From assembly GCA_013141435.1 (NCBI GenBank), contig JABFQZ010000032.1, positions 1-64,000 of the forward strand: a stretch of 64,000 nt of DNA, written 5' to 3'. The stretch's first letter is position 1, and each line of letters begins with the position of its first letter. The translations under genes and the position numbers were made by a program. Positions 40,780-51,267 of the stretch are shown here, in pieces. The stretch comes from Ferruginibacter sp. (lineage in GTDB: Bacteria > Bacteroidota > Bacteroidia > Chitinophagales > Chitinophagaceae). Below the pieces are notes generated by a model that was given only the letters and a program-made list of their open reading frames with translations, was not told where the DNA came from and did not search any database.

Positions 40780-41274
40780 ATGAATAACATATTTTTTTCT
40801 TTTTTTAGTACTATGTTATTTTTTAGTTGTACAAATGCACAAACTAAAGCTAATAAAAATACTGTTTATTCAACAACAGATACAGCTACAATAAATTTGT
40901 CTAAAACAGAATGGAAAAAATTACTAGATGCCAATGTCTATAATATTGCTAGAGAAAAAGGCACAGAGTATGCCTTTAGTGGCCAATTTTGGAATCACAA
41001 AGATAAAGGCCTTTATAGATGCAAAGCCTGTGGTAATGCACTTTTTAAATCGAACGGAAAATTTGAGAGTAATTGTGGTTGGCCAAGTTTTTTTGAACCC
41101 ATAACTGCAACATCTGTAAAATACAACGAAGACAATACGAATGGTATGCAACGGGTAGAAGTAATGTGTGGCAGATGTAGTGCACACCTTGGGCATATTT
41201 TCGACGATGGTCCGCCACCAACTTACAAACGCTATTGTATAAATTCTGTAATTCTAGATTTTGAAAAAAAATAA
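40780..41274 (+). CDS. msrB: MsrB, lipoprotein form
   Basis: Lipobox LFFSCTNAQ; YRCKACGNALFKSNGKFESNCGWPSFFEPI; CGRCSAHLGHIF; RYCINSV. Confidence 0.92.
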   Translation: MNNIFFSFFSTMLFFSCTNAQTKANKNTVYSTTDTATINLSKTEWKKLLDANVYNIAREKGTEYAFSGQFWNHKDKGLYRCKACGNALFKSNGKFESNCGWPSFFEPITATSVKYNEDNTNGMQRVEVMCGRCSAHLGHIFDDGPPPTYKRYCINSVILDFEKK

Positions 41275-41356
41275 ATTTTGCAACAAAAAATTTTTGTAAA
41301 ACCTTTTTTAAGAATAAATGTACTTAAAAAAGACATTATAATTTTAAAACAACAAA

Positions 41357-42028
41357 ATGAAAAACTTATTTATAAAATCAAAAGTTATTACAATATTTAT
41401 TTTGCTTTTTGTATTTGGCTGCAATGCAAAACAATCATCTACCAATAATAATAAACTTATGCAAGTACAAAATGAAACTAACACACAAATTTCAAACATT
41501 GATACTGCCACACTTGGTGGAGGTTGTTTTTGGTGTGTAGAAGCACAGCTACAACAGCTAAAGGGAGTACTTGCTGTGCAATCTGGTTATGCAGGTGGCA
41601 TACTAAAAAACCCAACATATAAAGAAGTAGGTACAGGCGAAACTGGCCATGCAGAAGTAATTCAAGTAATTTTTGACAATAATATTATTACTTACGATGA
41701 AATACTAGCTGCTTTTTGGCATGCCCATGATCCCACACAACTAAATAAACAAGGCAACGATGTGGGTACTCAATATAGGTCGGTAATATTTTATAATAGC
41801 CAAAAGCAAAAATTAATTGCCGAAGATTATAAAAAGAAAATAAACGAAGAGCATGTGTACGACAATGATATAGTAACCGAAATATCGCCACTTACAGTTT
41901 TTTATAAAGCCGAAGATTATCATCAAAATTATTATAACCAAAACAAAAGCCAAGGTTATTGTCAATTTGTGATAGCTCCAAAATTAGAAAAATTTAATAA
42001 AATTTTTAAAGATAAATTAAAACAATAA
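41357..42028 (+). CDS. msrA: MsrA, lipoprotein form
   Basis: Lipobox VFGCNAKQ; ATLGGGCFWCVEAQLQQLKGVLAVQSGYAGG; GHAEVIQVIFD; YHQNYY. Confidence 0.94.
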   Translation: MKNLFIKSKVITIFILLFVFGCNAKQSSTNNNKLMQVQNETNTQISNIDTATLGGGCFWCVEAQLQQLKGVLAVQSGYAGGILKNPTYKEVGTGETGHAEVIQVIFDNNIITYDEILAAFWHAHDPTQLNKQGNDVGTQYRSVIFYNSQKQKLIAEDYKKKINEEHVYDNDIVTEISPLTVFYKAEDYHQNYYNQNKSQGYCQFVIAPKLEKFNKIFKDKLKQ

Positions 42029-42257
42029 GATTAACAATTAAAGAAAGTATTTGCCAAATAAGTATAAAATACCCTGCACTAATTCTACCAATCATTTATT
42101 TGTAATAGCCTTATACTTTCGTTTTATAAGGTTAGATAAGAATTATATGGCACAAAAAACATCAACTTTATTTGTAAAGCTTTTATACTATTATCAAAAA
42201 ATAGGTTCACAAAAGCCATTAATATTTAGTGAAAATATTAAATAACATTTACCAAAG

Positions 42258-42557
42258 TTATTGTACAAACTTCCCTTCTAAATAATCTACTTGTTGTACC
42301 GAGCCCAACCTAAACTTAAAATTAATTTTAGTAGCTTTTTCAAATTTAATTTCTTGCCGGCAAAAAAATGCAAGTTTTGTACAATAATAATTTGCAGAAA
42401 TGAGTATGTATGGTGAAATATTTTTTGGTACAACTTTGCTATTTACATTAAAAATTGAAGAGGTAGTCGGTTTAAATATTAGGGGCAAAAAGGTTTTTTG
42501 CCCAAAAGATAAATTACTTACGAATATTAAATATAAAAATATTTGACGCCTCATCAT
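42258..42557 (-). CDS. Hypothetical secreted protein
   Basis: Signal-peptide-like N-terminus MMRRQIFLYLIFVSNLSFGQ. Confidence 0.5.
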   Translation of the reverse strand: MMRRQIFLYLIFVSNLSFGQKTFLPLIFKPTTSSIFNVNSKVVPKNISPYILISANYYCTKLAFFCRQEIKFEKATKINFKFRLGSVQQVDYLEGKFVQ

Positions 42558-42643
42558 TTGTAAAGAATATAGGTTGTAAATTTACATAAATAAGAGCAAC
42601 ACAAAATATCTAATTATTGCTATTTTAATTTCTTAATTCAAAT

Positions 42644-44128
42644 ATGTCGTTACAACAAAGTTTTCAGCAGGGTTTATTACAACGCTTATCACCACAGCAA
42701 ATACAATTAATGAAACTGTTGCAAGTGCCTACAGCTATTTTAGATGAGCGTATTAAAGAAGAGCTTGAAGAAAACCCAGCTTTGGAGCAAATAGACGATG
42801 AAGCGATTGTAGATGAGTTTGAAAAAGATGAGTTTTCCAGCGAAGGGGAGGAAGAATATGAAACCGAAGGTAGCCAAGAAGAGTATGACAATGTTGACAT
42901 CAGCGATTATGTACAAGATGGAGATGATGATATTGGCGACTACAAATTAAGAGATGAAAACTATGCCGAAAAAGATGAAGATAAAGTAATACCACACAAA
43001 GTAGAAACCAGTTTTAACGAAATAATGCTTCAACAACTTGGGCTACTCACTTTAAGCGAAAAGCATTTAAAAATAGCCGAACAAATAGTTGGTAGCTTAG
43101 ACGATGACGGCTATTTGCGCCGAGAAACATCTGCTATAATAGACGACTTAGCATTCAGACAAAATATAGATACAAACGAAAAGGAAATAGAAAAAATTTT
43201 AAACCAAATACAACAGTTTGAACCAGCTGGTGTTGCTGCACGTAATTTGCAAGAGTGTTTACTTTTACAATTGCATCGGAAAATTGAAGAAGGTAAGATA
43301 ATTGAAAACGCAATTACAATTTTAGATAAATATTTTGATGAATTTACAAAAAAGCATTACGAAAAAATACAACTAGCTTTAAACTTAAATGATGAACAAT
43401 TAAGAGAAATAATAAAACAAATAATAAAACTAAACCCAAAACCAGGAGGCAATGTAGGCGATACAAATAAAAATGCCAATTATGTAATACCCGATTTTTA
43501 TATAGTAAACAACTTAGGAAAACTAGAGCTTACACTAAATAGTAAAAATGCACCAGACCTTAGAGTAAGCGAAGGCTATAAAGACATGCTAAGGGATTAT
43601 GATAAGGGTACAAAAAAAGATAAAGCACAAAAAGATGCTGTATTATTTATAAAACAAAAAATTGATAGTGCCAAATGGTTTATAGATGCTATAAAACAAA
43701 GGCACAATACGCTTTTGAACACAATGGAAGCCATAATGAATTACCAGTATAATTTTTTTATTAATGGTGATGTAACAGAGCTTAAACCCATGATATTAAA
43801 AGATATTGCTGAACGTACAAATCTTGATATATCTACCGTAAGCCGAGTAGCAAATAGTAAATTTGTGCAAACAGAATTTGGCACATACCGCTTAAAGTAT
43901 TTTTTTAGCGAAAGTATGCAAACAGATACTGGCGAAGAAGTAAGTAATAGAGAAGTAAAAAAAATACTTACAAATATGGTAGAGCAAGAAAATAAAAAAC
44001 ACCCTTTGAGCGATGAAATACTAACAGATATGCTGCATAAAAAAGGATACAATATAGCAAGAAGAACTGTAGCAAAATATAGAGAGCAATTAAATTTACC
44101 TGTAGCCAGATTAAGAAAAATTTTATAA
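42644..44128 (+). CDS. rpoN: RNA polymerase sigma-54 factor
   Basis: QQIQLMKLLQVPTAILDERIKEELEENPAL; DISTVSRVANSKFVQTEFGTYRLKYFF; RPN-box-like IARRTVAKYREQL. Confidence 0.96.
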   Translation: MSLQQSFQQGLLQRLSPQQIQLMKLLQVPTAILDERIKEELEENPALEQIDDEAIVDEFEKDEFSSEGEEEYETEGSQEEYDNVDISDYVQDGDDDIGDYKLRDENYAEKDEDKVIPHKVETSFNEIMLQQLGLLTLSEKHLKIAEQIVGSLDDDGYLRRETSAIIDDLAFRQNIDTNEKEIEKILNQIQQFEPAGVAARNLQECLLLQLHRKIEEGKIIENAITILDKYFDEFTKKHYEKIQLALNLNDEQLREIIKQIIKLNPKPGGNVGDTNKNANYVIPDFYIVNNLGKLELTLNSKNAPDLRVSEGYKDMLRDYDKGTKKDKAQKDAVLFIKQKIDSAKWFIDAIKQRHNTLLNTMEAIMNYQYNFFINGDVTELKPMILKDIAERTNLDISTVSRVANSKFVQTEFGTYRLKYFFSESMQTDTGEEVSNREVKKILTNMVEQENKKHPLSDEILTDMLHKKGYNIARRTVAKYREQLNLPVARLRKIL

Positions 44129-44129
44129 A

Positions 44130-44798
44130 ATGCAATCCAATTTATTTTTAGAAGTAGAGCCAAAAAAAATTCAAAACAATCCATATTTAAAATGGCCTGC
44201 CAATTTTTTTTCTTATATTTTTCATCCCATATTTATTCCAATTTATGTAATTGCATTTATTGTATTTATTCACCCTTCTTATTTTTCGGGTTTTTCTCAA
44301 AATGCAAAAGTGCAAACCATTTTGATATCTGCACTCAACCTTGTATTTTTTCCGCTAATGAGTGTATTGCTTTTAAAAGCATTGGGCTTTATAGATTCTA
44401 TTTTTTTGAGAACAAGAAAAGATCGAATTATACCTTACATGGCTAGTGGTATTTTTTTCTTTTGGGCATATACAGTTTTTAAAAAGCAAGAAATTTACCC
44501 ACCAATTATGTCCATATTTATACTTGGTGTTTTTTTAGCATCTAGTGCTGGCTTATTAGCAAATATTTATTACAAAATAAGTATGCATGCAATAGGAGTA
44601 GGTGGGTGGCTTGGTATTTTTACAGTAATTGCAAAAGAAAATACTATGCTAATGACTTGGCCATTAGCAATTGTTTTAATAATAACAGGTGTTGTTTGTA
44701 CTTCTCGATTTTTGGTAAGTAACCACACCCAAAAAGATATTTATACTGGGCTTGCAACAGGATTTATTTGCCAGCTTGTAGCATATTGGGTAAGTTAA
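44130..44798 (+). CDS. Multi-pass membrane protein (PAP2-like fold possible)
   Basis: Hydrophobic segments; 1-nt spacing from rpoN. Confidence 0.6.
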   Translation: MQSNLFLEVEPKKIQNNPYLKWPANFFSYIFHPIFIPIYVIAFIVFIHPSYFSGFSQNAKVQTILISALNLVFFPLMSVLLLKALGFIDSIFLRTRKDRIIPYMASGIFFFWAYTVFKKQEIYPPIMSIFILGVFLASSAGLLANIYYKISMHAIGVGGWLGIFTVIAKENTMLMTWPLAIVLIITGVVCTSRFLVSNHTQKDIYTGLATGFICQLVAYWVS

Positions 44799-44802
44799 AC
44801 AT

Positions 44803-45423
44803 TTATAGTGTTTTTATATACTCATCTCCAATTTGTTTAAAGCCATTTCTATTTAATAATGTACTAAAATTATTAATCTGAATTTTACTATAAATAATTC
44901 TCTTCACTCCTTTTGCTATTAAATTATTTTTTTCTTTTTCAAATATAAAATTACTCACTTTATAATCTCTATATTTTTTTGTGGTATAATTAATGGCTAC
45001 AGTAGCATCACCTTTGGCCGATACGTTTGCACTAAAAATATTTGCAATACCCAAATCTCTTAATACAATAAAATTGTAATTATTTTTAAATTGCTGTATC
45101 GTAAATTCCGGAAAATATTTTCTTATATCTTCTCCATAAAATGCTAAAAATTTTTCTATTAATTTTTCATCGCCATCAAACTCTACCAAATCAAAATTTT
45201 CGATATGCTTATAATAAATATTGAGGTAATAAATATTTATAAAAAGTAAAATAGTATTTGTAAGTATTACTGGCCAAGCATTAAAAATAAAACCATAGAT
45301 TATAAAACAAATGCAACCCAGCAAGTTAAATATTCTAAATTTTGCATCGCCATGTACGCTAAGCGATATTATTAAAAATACCGAAGCTAAGTAACCAATA
45401 TAGGGTGCAATTTGTTGAAGCAT
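44803..45423 (-). CDS. YgjV-like inner membrane protein
   Basis: GYLASVFLIISLSVHGDAKFRIFNLLGCICFIIYGF. Confidence 0.6.
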   Translation of the reverse strand: MLQQIAPYIGYLASVFLIISLSVHGDAKFRIFNLLGCICFIIYGFIFNAWPVILTNTILLFINIYYLNIYYKHIENFDLVEFDGDEKLIEKFLAFYGEDIRKYFPEFTIQQFKNNYNFIVLRDLGIANIFSANVSAKGDATVAINYTTKKYRDYKVSNFIFEKEKNNLIAKGVKRIIYSKIQINNFSTLLNRNGFKQIGDEYIKTL

Positions 45424-45469
45424 ATCTAAAAAATTATTGATAATTTGGCAATTGTATTTTAATATATTG

Positions 45470-45829
45470 TTATGGTGTAAGTGTAATGCTACCTACCACA
45501 GTAGGTTTGCCAGCCATACGATAATATATAGTGCCTACAGTATCTTTTTTAAAAAAATAAGATGTGTTATCGGCAATACCTTGTTTATTTATAATTACAC
45601 TATCGGAAGAGTATAACCCTTTGCTACTGCCCGATTGGTTTACAAATGTAAACGACGAGCCATTTACTGCAGTTATATTAGTTGGAGAGAAGGTTGCATC
45701 TTTTATAAAAATATAATTTGTAGGTAATAACCCTCCTTGTGGCTCGGGCATACCAGTTGCATTTTTGTTGCAAGCTGTAATAACTATGATGCCAAAATAA
45801 ATAAAAATAAAACTTAATATACTACGCAT
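45470..45829 (-). CDS. Small lipoprotein, cupredoxin-like
   Basis: Lipobox VITACNKN; YIFIKDATFSPTNITAVNGSSFTFVNQS. Confidence 0.6.
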   Translation of the reverse strand: MRSILSFIFIYFGIIVITACNKNATGMPEPQGGLLPTNYIFIKDATFSPTNITAVNGSSFTFVNQSGSSKGLYSSDSVIINKQGIADNTSYFFKKDTVGTIYYRMAGKPTVVGSITLTP

Positions 45830-45955
45830 AAAAAAATATTAAATTACAATGTAGCAATAAGTACCCAATTATTAAAAAATAAATTTCAAGCTCTGATTTT
45901 TTTATTTTTGAAATGCCAATTTATTTAAAACTGTAGTATTACCAAACACAAAAAC

Positions 45956-46996
45956 CTATTTTACAATTACAGTTTTTTCTAATTTATTAATTAAATACCC
46001 AATTGGATTAATAAAATTACTCAATCCGTTGTTGTTAAAAATTGAAATTACTTCTTCAATTTTATTTTTATTTACTGCCACCAATAAGCCGCCACTTGTT
46101 TGAGGGTCGGCTAATATTGCCCATTGCTCTTCTGTAATTTCTACTATTTTGTGGCTGTAGCTTTCTCTATTTCTATTTGTACCGCCAGGTACACAGCCTT
46201 GTTGTATGTAATTAAAAATTGATGGTGTAATTAACGGTATATTAGCAAAATTTATTTGTGCACTCAAATCGCTTCCTTCGGCCATTTCGGCTAAATGCCC
46301 AAGTAAGCCAAAGCCTGTAACATCTGTCATTGCTGTTACGCAAGTCAATTCGCCTAATAATGCACCAACTTTATTAAGTTGCATCATTTGGTTTGTAGCA
46401 AGGTTTTTGTGATCATCTTTAAGTAAAGATTTTTTTTCGGCAGTGGTTAATATACCTACGCCTATTGGCTTTGTTAAAAACAAAACATCTCCTTCTTGTG
46501 CTTTATTATTTTGCTTTATGTTTTCTATAGCTACCATACCATTTACAGCAAGGCCAAATATAGGTTCTGGCGAATCTATACTATGCCCGCCAGCTAAGGT
46601 AATGCCAGCTTCGTTACAAATACTCCTAGCACCATCTATTACTTTTTGTGCTACCTCTGGTGCTAATTTATTTATTGGCCAGCCAAGTATAGCTATTGCT
46701 AGTACTGGGTTTCCGCCCATGGCATATACATCACTTATGGCGTTGGCACTGGCTATGCGTCCAAAATTAAATGGATCATCTACTATTGGCATAAAAAAAT
46801 CGGTGGTAGATATTAATGCCGTGCCGTTTCCTAAATCCAGCACAGCTGCATCGTCTTTACTATGATTGCCTACCAATAATTTATTATTATCGGGCATAGC
46901 TATATTGCCTTTAAGTATAGTATCTAATACCTGTGGCGATATTTTGCAGCCACAACCTGCACCATGGCTGTATTGTGTAAGTTTTATTTGTTCCAT
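45956..46996 (-). CDS. selD: Selenide, water dikinase (Cys form)
   Basis: [62 protein letters not shown]. Confidence 0.95.
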   Translation of the reverse strand: MEQIKLTQYSHGAGCGCKISPQVLDTILKGNIAMPDNNKLLVGNHSKDDAAVLDLGNGTALISTTDFFMPIVDDPFNFGRIASANAISDVYAMGGNPVLAIAILGWPINKLAPEVAQKVIDGARSICNEAGITLAGGHSIDSPEPIFGLAVNGMVAIENIKQNNKAQEGDVLFLTKPIGVGILTTAEKKSLLKDDHKNLATNQMMQLNKVGALLGELTCVTAMTDVTGFGLLGHLAEMAEGSDLSAQINFANIPLITPSIFNYIQQGCVPGGTNRNRESYSHKIVEITEEQWAILADPQTSGGLLVAVNKNKIEEVISIFNNNGLSNFINPIGYLINKLEKTVIVK

Positions 46997-47350
46997 TTAT
47001 ATTTTACTTTTTACAACCAAGTTTATAAGTTTAATAATGTTTTGCTGATTTGTCAAAATAGAATCTATTATTTCTTTTGGAATGGAGTAGTAGTTTTCGG
47101 ATACAACTCCATTGCCTTGCATTATACTGCCAGTTTCAAAATGTACATTTTTATTGTGTGTTACAATAAATTCGTTTGGGTCAACATCAAACTCATCTTT
47201 TAACTTTTGCAATAAAGTAAGATTTAATTCTTGCTGATTAGTTTCATACTTGCTATAAGTAGATTGTTCCATATTTAGGCGTTTGCCCATTTCATTTTGG
47301 TTCAATCCTAAATCTTTTCTAAGTTTTTTTAATCTATTTGTGTTAAACAT
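46997..47350 (-). CDS. XRE-family helix-turn-helix regulator
   Basis: LKKLRKDLGLNQNEMGKRLNMEQSTYSKYETNQQELNLTLLQKL. Confidence 0.9.
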   Translation of the reverse strand: MFNTNRLKKLRKDLGLNQNEMGKRLNMEQSTYSKYETNQQELNLTLLQKLKDEFDVDPNEFIVTHNKNVHFETGSIMQGNGVVSENYYSIPKEIIDSILTNQQNIIKLINLVVKSKI

Positions 47351-47503
47351 AATTATTCTAAATTTTCATAAAGATATTCAAAAAACGAATAGTTTATGTA
47401 AATGCAGAATTTGAAATTTATGGCTTATTAAACAATTGGATAATAAGTTTTTAAAACGACAATCAAATTTTTACAAACAATAAATTGTTAAACAAAGAAG
47501 TAA

Positions 47504-48382
47504 ATGAATAAAATTCTTTTTTTTATACTTGGCGTATTTTTCACAGTAAATTCAATCGCACAAAAAGTTTCCAATACATTAATATCTAAATTTCCTCAGA
47601 CTTTAGTAATAAATATTTACAACGATGTGTTATCAAAAATGGAGTTGCCCGAAAATTTGCAAATTAAACTTGCCTTGCTTTATGCAAAAAGAGATAGTTT
47701 AATTTTAAAAGAACTGAGCAATCCTTCTGAAAATATTAGTTACAATCGTTTTGCCGACAGCTTACTTTATGCTATTGAAATTAAATTTAAAAAACTACTA
47801 GACTCTGCAAAAAAGAGAGAATACTTTGTAAAAGTAGAAAGGGCAAGAGCAGTAAATTATCCAATAATACAAGATACTATATACATGGATATTCAAATGG
47901 ATTCGCAATTTGGATTAGCATTGGCACTTTATGAAAAATTTAGGTTAAAGCCGTTTCAAAAAGATAGTCTTATTTATTATGCTACTCTTTTAAAACAAAA
48001 AGAAATGTATTTTAAACAAAACCTCGACTCTGGCTATTTTGACAAAGCTGCTTTTGAAAGCCTATATATGCCAAAATGCTTAACTGAGCTTGAGTATAAC
48101 GGATTACTTAGTATAAAAAACAAAGTGGTAGCCGAAACAAATAGTAGAAATACTTGGTACGATTTAGCAAAGCAAAAATTAGTAACCCAAGTGGGTAGAA
48201 ACGATAGCATTTTCCAATTAAAAATGTATTATATATTAAGAGCTACCGTTTGGGACAAATTTGCACACTTGCCACAGTTACGAAACAGTATGATACAAAG
48301 TATAAAACCGCCATACCTTTTGCAAAAAGCTTGGGCCACAAAAAATGAATTGGATTATCAAGAAAAAAAATACAGTTGGTAA
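47504..48382 (+). CDS. Secreted hypothetical protein
   Basis: Signal peptide MNKILFFILGVFFTVNSIAQK. Confidence 0.65.
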   Translation: MNKILFFILGVFFTVNSIAQKVSNTLISKFPQTLVINIYNDVLSKMELPENLQIKLALLYAKRDSLILKELSNPSENISYNRFADSLLYAIEIKFKKLLDSAKKREYFVKVERARAVNYPIIQDTIYMDIQMDSQFGLALALYEKFRLKPFQKDSLIYYATLLKQKEMYFKQNLDSGYFDKAAFESLYMPKCLTELEYNGLLSIKNKVVAETNSRNTWYDLAKQKLVTQVGRNDSIFQLKMYYILRATVWDKFAHLPQLRNSMIQSIKPPYLLQKAWATKNELDYQEKKYSW

Positions 48383-48406
48383 TAATTAAAAAAAATAAAT
48401 AATAAC

Positions 48407-49861
48407 ATGAAACTAAAAACACTAATTACCATGTTTGCCTTTTGTTGTTTTTTTAGCAACACAAAAGCACAACAGCAAAACGATTTATTTACCCAAGCCG
48501 AAAAATATCAGTTTGGTATAGGTGTGGCTAAAGACCCTCAAAAAGCATTTTTGCTTTACCTACAATCTGCCTTGGGCGGAAATAATAAAGCCATGAATAG
48601 AATAGCCATTTTTTACAACGAAGGTATTGGCACTGTGGCGAACACAGCCTTAGCTAAAGAATGGTTTTTAAAAGCAGGCGAAGCAGGCAATGCTAAAGGG
48701 TTTTATAACCTTGCCAACCTTTACAGAAACGCCAAAGGCAGCGAACAAGATTTTAAAAAAGCATACATATATTATACCAAAGCAGCAGCCATGAACGACC
48801 CTCAGAGTATATACAGCAAGGGTTATATGCTTTTTAAGGGCTTCGGCTGCACACAAAATTATGCAGTAGCAATGCAGTGTTTCAAACAAACTGCAACACC
48901 CTTACAAGCCAATAGTATGTACTTTTTAGGTCTTTGTTATCGCAATGGTTTTGGTATAGAAGCTAATAAAGATAGCGCAACATATTGGTTACAAAAAGCA
49001 CTACAACAAGGTAATGGTATGGCTTTTCAAGAACTTAGAACTGCCAACCCCGAAAACAGCAATGCAGACCTAACAACATTTGCAAATACCTTAAAAGAGA
49101 AAACAATAAAAACCAACACAACTACTGCAAATAAGGTAGAAAAAATAACAACTTTTATAGATGCTAATATTATAGAAGGTAAATACAAAGGCTATATTAT
49201 TAAATACGATTGGAGCAATCGGTATGCAATAAGTATAATTCCTTTAGATGTAAAATTGCTTTACAACAACGGAACTTTATCAGGCACTTGGTACGAAGAA
49301 AACAATAACAGTATATTTTTTGATGCAACACTTACAACCAATAAAATAATATTTAAAAACACCAAGTATAAGCGTACTGGGCATTACAATCCCACTATAG
49401 AGTTGCCATATAGTTTTCAAAATGCAGCTATACAATGGCAAAAAATAAACGATAGCCTTACCCTTAGTGGCACTATACAAATGTTTTCGGAGCAAACAAA
49501 CGAGCCGCAAAACCCACAATATATTTATTTAACAAAATATGAGAGTACCAATAATCATAATCAAATAGAATTGCTAAACGATGATGGTACGCCAATGAAA
49601 ACAATAAGTGGGCTTATGGTTTACCCAAACCCTTTTACCAATATAATAAAAATAGATTTTGAAAACAAAGCCGCACAAAATGTAAGCATAAGCCTATTTA
49701 CTACCGAAGGAAAATTGGTGTACAACAATAATTTAGGCATGCTGCAACAAGGCGCATATTCTATAACTGTGCAGCCAACACAAACACTTGCAGCAGGTGC
49801 TTATATTGTAAAAATGCAATTTGATAACAAAACAAAATCAGTACAAATTATAAAACAATAA
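48407..49861 (+). CDS. Sel1-repeat protein with type IX secretion C-terminal sorting domain
   Basis: AKGFYNLANLYRNAKGSEQDFKKAYIYYTKAAAMNDPQSIYSKGYMLFKGFGC; C-terminus VYPNPFTNIIKIDF...AAGAYIVKMQFDNKTKSVQIIKQ. Confidence 0.85.
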   Translation: MKLKTLITMFAFCCFFSNTKAQQQNDLFTQAEKYQFGIGVAKDPQKAFLLYLQSALGGNNKAMNRIAIFYNEGIGTVANTALAKEWFLKAGEAGNAKGFYNLANLYRNAKGSEQDFKKAYIYYTKAAAMNDPQSIYSKGYMLFKGFGCTQNYAVAMQCFKQTATPLQANSMYFLGLCYRNGFGIEANKDSATYWLQKALQQGNGMAFQELRTANPENSNADLTTFANTLKEKTIKTNTTTANKVEKITTFIDANIIEGKYKGYIIKYDWSNRYAISIIPLDVKLLYNNGTLSGTWYEENNNSIFFDATLTTNKIIFKNTKYKRTGHYNPTIELPYSFQNAAIQWQKINDSLTLSGTIQMFSEQTNEPQNPQYIYLTKYESTNNHNQIELLNDDGTPMKTISGLMVYPNPFTNIIKIDFENKAAQNVSISLFTTEGKLVYNNNLGMLQQGAYSITVQPTQTLAAGAYIVKMQFDNKTKSVQIIKQ

Positions 49862-49863
49862 GC

Positions 49864-51261
49864 ATGAAAAAATTAATTTTAATACTTTTTTTCTTTTTTA
49901 ATATTTTGCCTAGTATACACAATCGACAAATGTTCATAGATACAGGCTACAAAGTATATGCGCAAAGTTGTCCCCCTCCTCCAGGTGGTGTATTTACTGG
50001 TGGTGGAGCTGGTGGTGGCAACAGTACCAATTGGTGGACTACTATTACAGATTGGATAAATGATGTGGTATCTTGGATAGGCGAGCAATGGGGTAATAAT
50101 ACAGGCTCGCCTAGTGGTAGCGGAGGACTCCCAACACCTCCTTGGTGGCCAAGTGGTAGCGGAGGACTCCCAACACCTCCTTGGTGGCCAAGTGGTGGTG
50201 GATATGGAGTTTATGATCCAACAGGTGGTGGCGGTGGTGGTAGTGGAGGAGGGCAGAGTCCATGGCCAGATTCATTAAACTATACTGGTCTTTCATATGG
50301 ATTTAGTTGTACAATCGTTTTTCCAACGAATTGTGATCCTTTAACAGACCCAACTTGTTTAGCAACTTTTAATTGTATTAATAACCTGCCCACCGGTTTA
50401 TTTAATGATTGTCATGGTGATGCATTTGGCTTTGCATATTTAGACTCTTGCAACAAATGTGTAGGAGGTACAACAGGTTTATTGCCTTGTAAAGGATTTT
50501 TAGATAGTAACAATATATTTGTAGATAGTGTTAGAAAACAACCTTGCGACTCTTTATATAAAAAAATGGGCGATTCATTATATGCATTTTTAAACAAACC
50601 CGAATTTCAAGATAGTTTAAATAAGTTTAAACGAAACACAGCAGAAGACACTTTAGAAAAAGCCATTAGTTTTGGTAGAGATTCTGTAACATTTGCTTTT
50701 AAAAATACCCCAATTAAAGATATACCTGATAGTGGATTCGGCTCACAGAAAATAAACCTTATAAATAAATGGCCAGGTATTAAGATTTATACTATGATGC
50801 ACTATCATCATAATGCACTTTACGGTTGCTTTTCAGCAGGAGATTTATATACATTGCAAAATGCGTATAGTAATCCAAATCTTAATCAAATAAACTCTCA
50901 TTATGTTTATGGATCATTCGATTCCTCTATGTTTGCCATGCAAATTGAAGATAGTTTGTTATATTCGCAATACTTAAGTGGGCATCCCATTAGCACTACT
51001 ATGGACACAAATAATTCATTTGATACCACAACTAATATTGGGACTGACTTTTTAAACGTTAAAAGTTATCTATTTACCACATTGGGCCTTAGCGATGATG
51101 ATGCCTTTACACAAGCCACAGCTTTTGTATATAGCAAATTCAATACAGGTATGGTTCTATATAGAAAAAAAAGAAACGAAAATAAATTTACTAAAATTAA
51201 TACCAAAGAAACAATAGATGCTGCAGGTAACAAAACATACACTCCTTCAAATTGCTTATAG
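49864..51261 (+). CDS. Secreted repeat protein with Cys-rich spacer and H-x-H...S-x-x-D C-terminal segment
   Basis: Signal peptide; tandem PSGSGGLPTPPWW; DCHGDAFGFAYLDSCNKCVGGTTGLLPC; MMHYHHNALYGCFSAGDLYTL. Confidence 0.7.
   Translation: MKKLILILFFFFNILPSIHNRQMFIDTGYKVYAQSCPPPPGGVFTGGGAGGGNSTNWWTTITDWINDVVSWIGEQWGNNTGSPSGSGGLPTPPWWPSGSGGLPTPPWWPSGGGYGVYDPTGGGGGGSGGGQSPWPDSLNYTGLSYGFSCTIVFPTNCDPLTDPTCLATFNCINNLPTGLFNDCHGDAFGFAYLDSCNKCVGGTTGLLPCKGFLDSNNIFVDSVRKQPCDSLYKKMGDSLYAFLNKPEFQDSLNKFKRNTAEDTLEKAISFGRDSVTFAFKNTPIKDIPDSGFGSQKINLINKWPGIKIYTMMHYHHNALYGCFSAGDLYTLQNAYSNPNLNQINSHYVYGSFDSSMFAMQIEDSLLYSQYLSGHPISTTMDTNNSFDTTTNIGTDFLNVKSYLFTTLGLSDDDAFTQATAFVYSKFNTGMVLYRKKRNENKFTKINTKETIDAAGNKTYTPSNCL
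50112..50195 (+). repeat. 39-bp in-frame tandem repeat, two copies plus partial
   Basis: agtggtagcggaggactcccaacacctccttggtggcca repeated exactly. Confidence 0.9.
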
Positions 51262-51267
51262 AAAATT

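Noticed and set aside
42051-42245. ORF 42051..42245 (+)
   Set aside because: No recognisable domain, signal or start context; intergenic by default.
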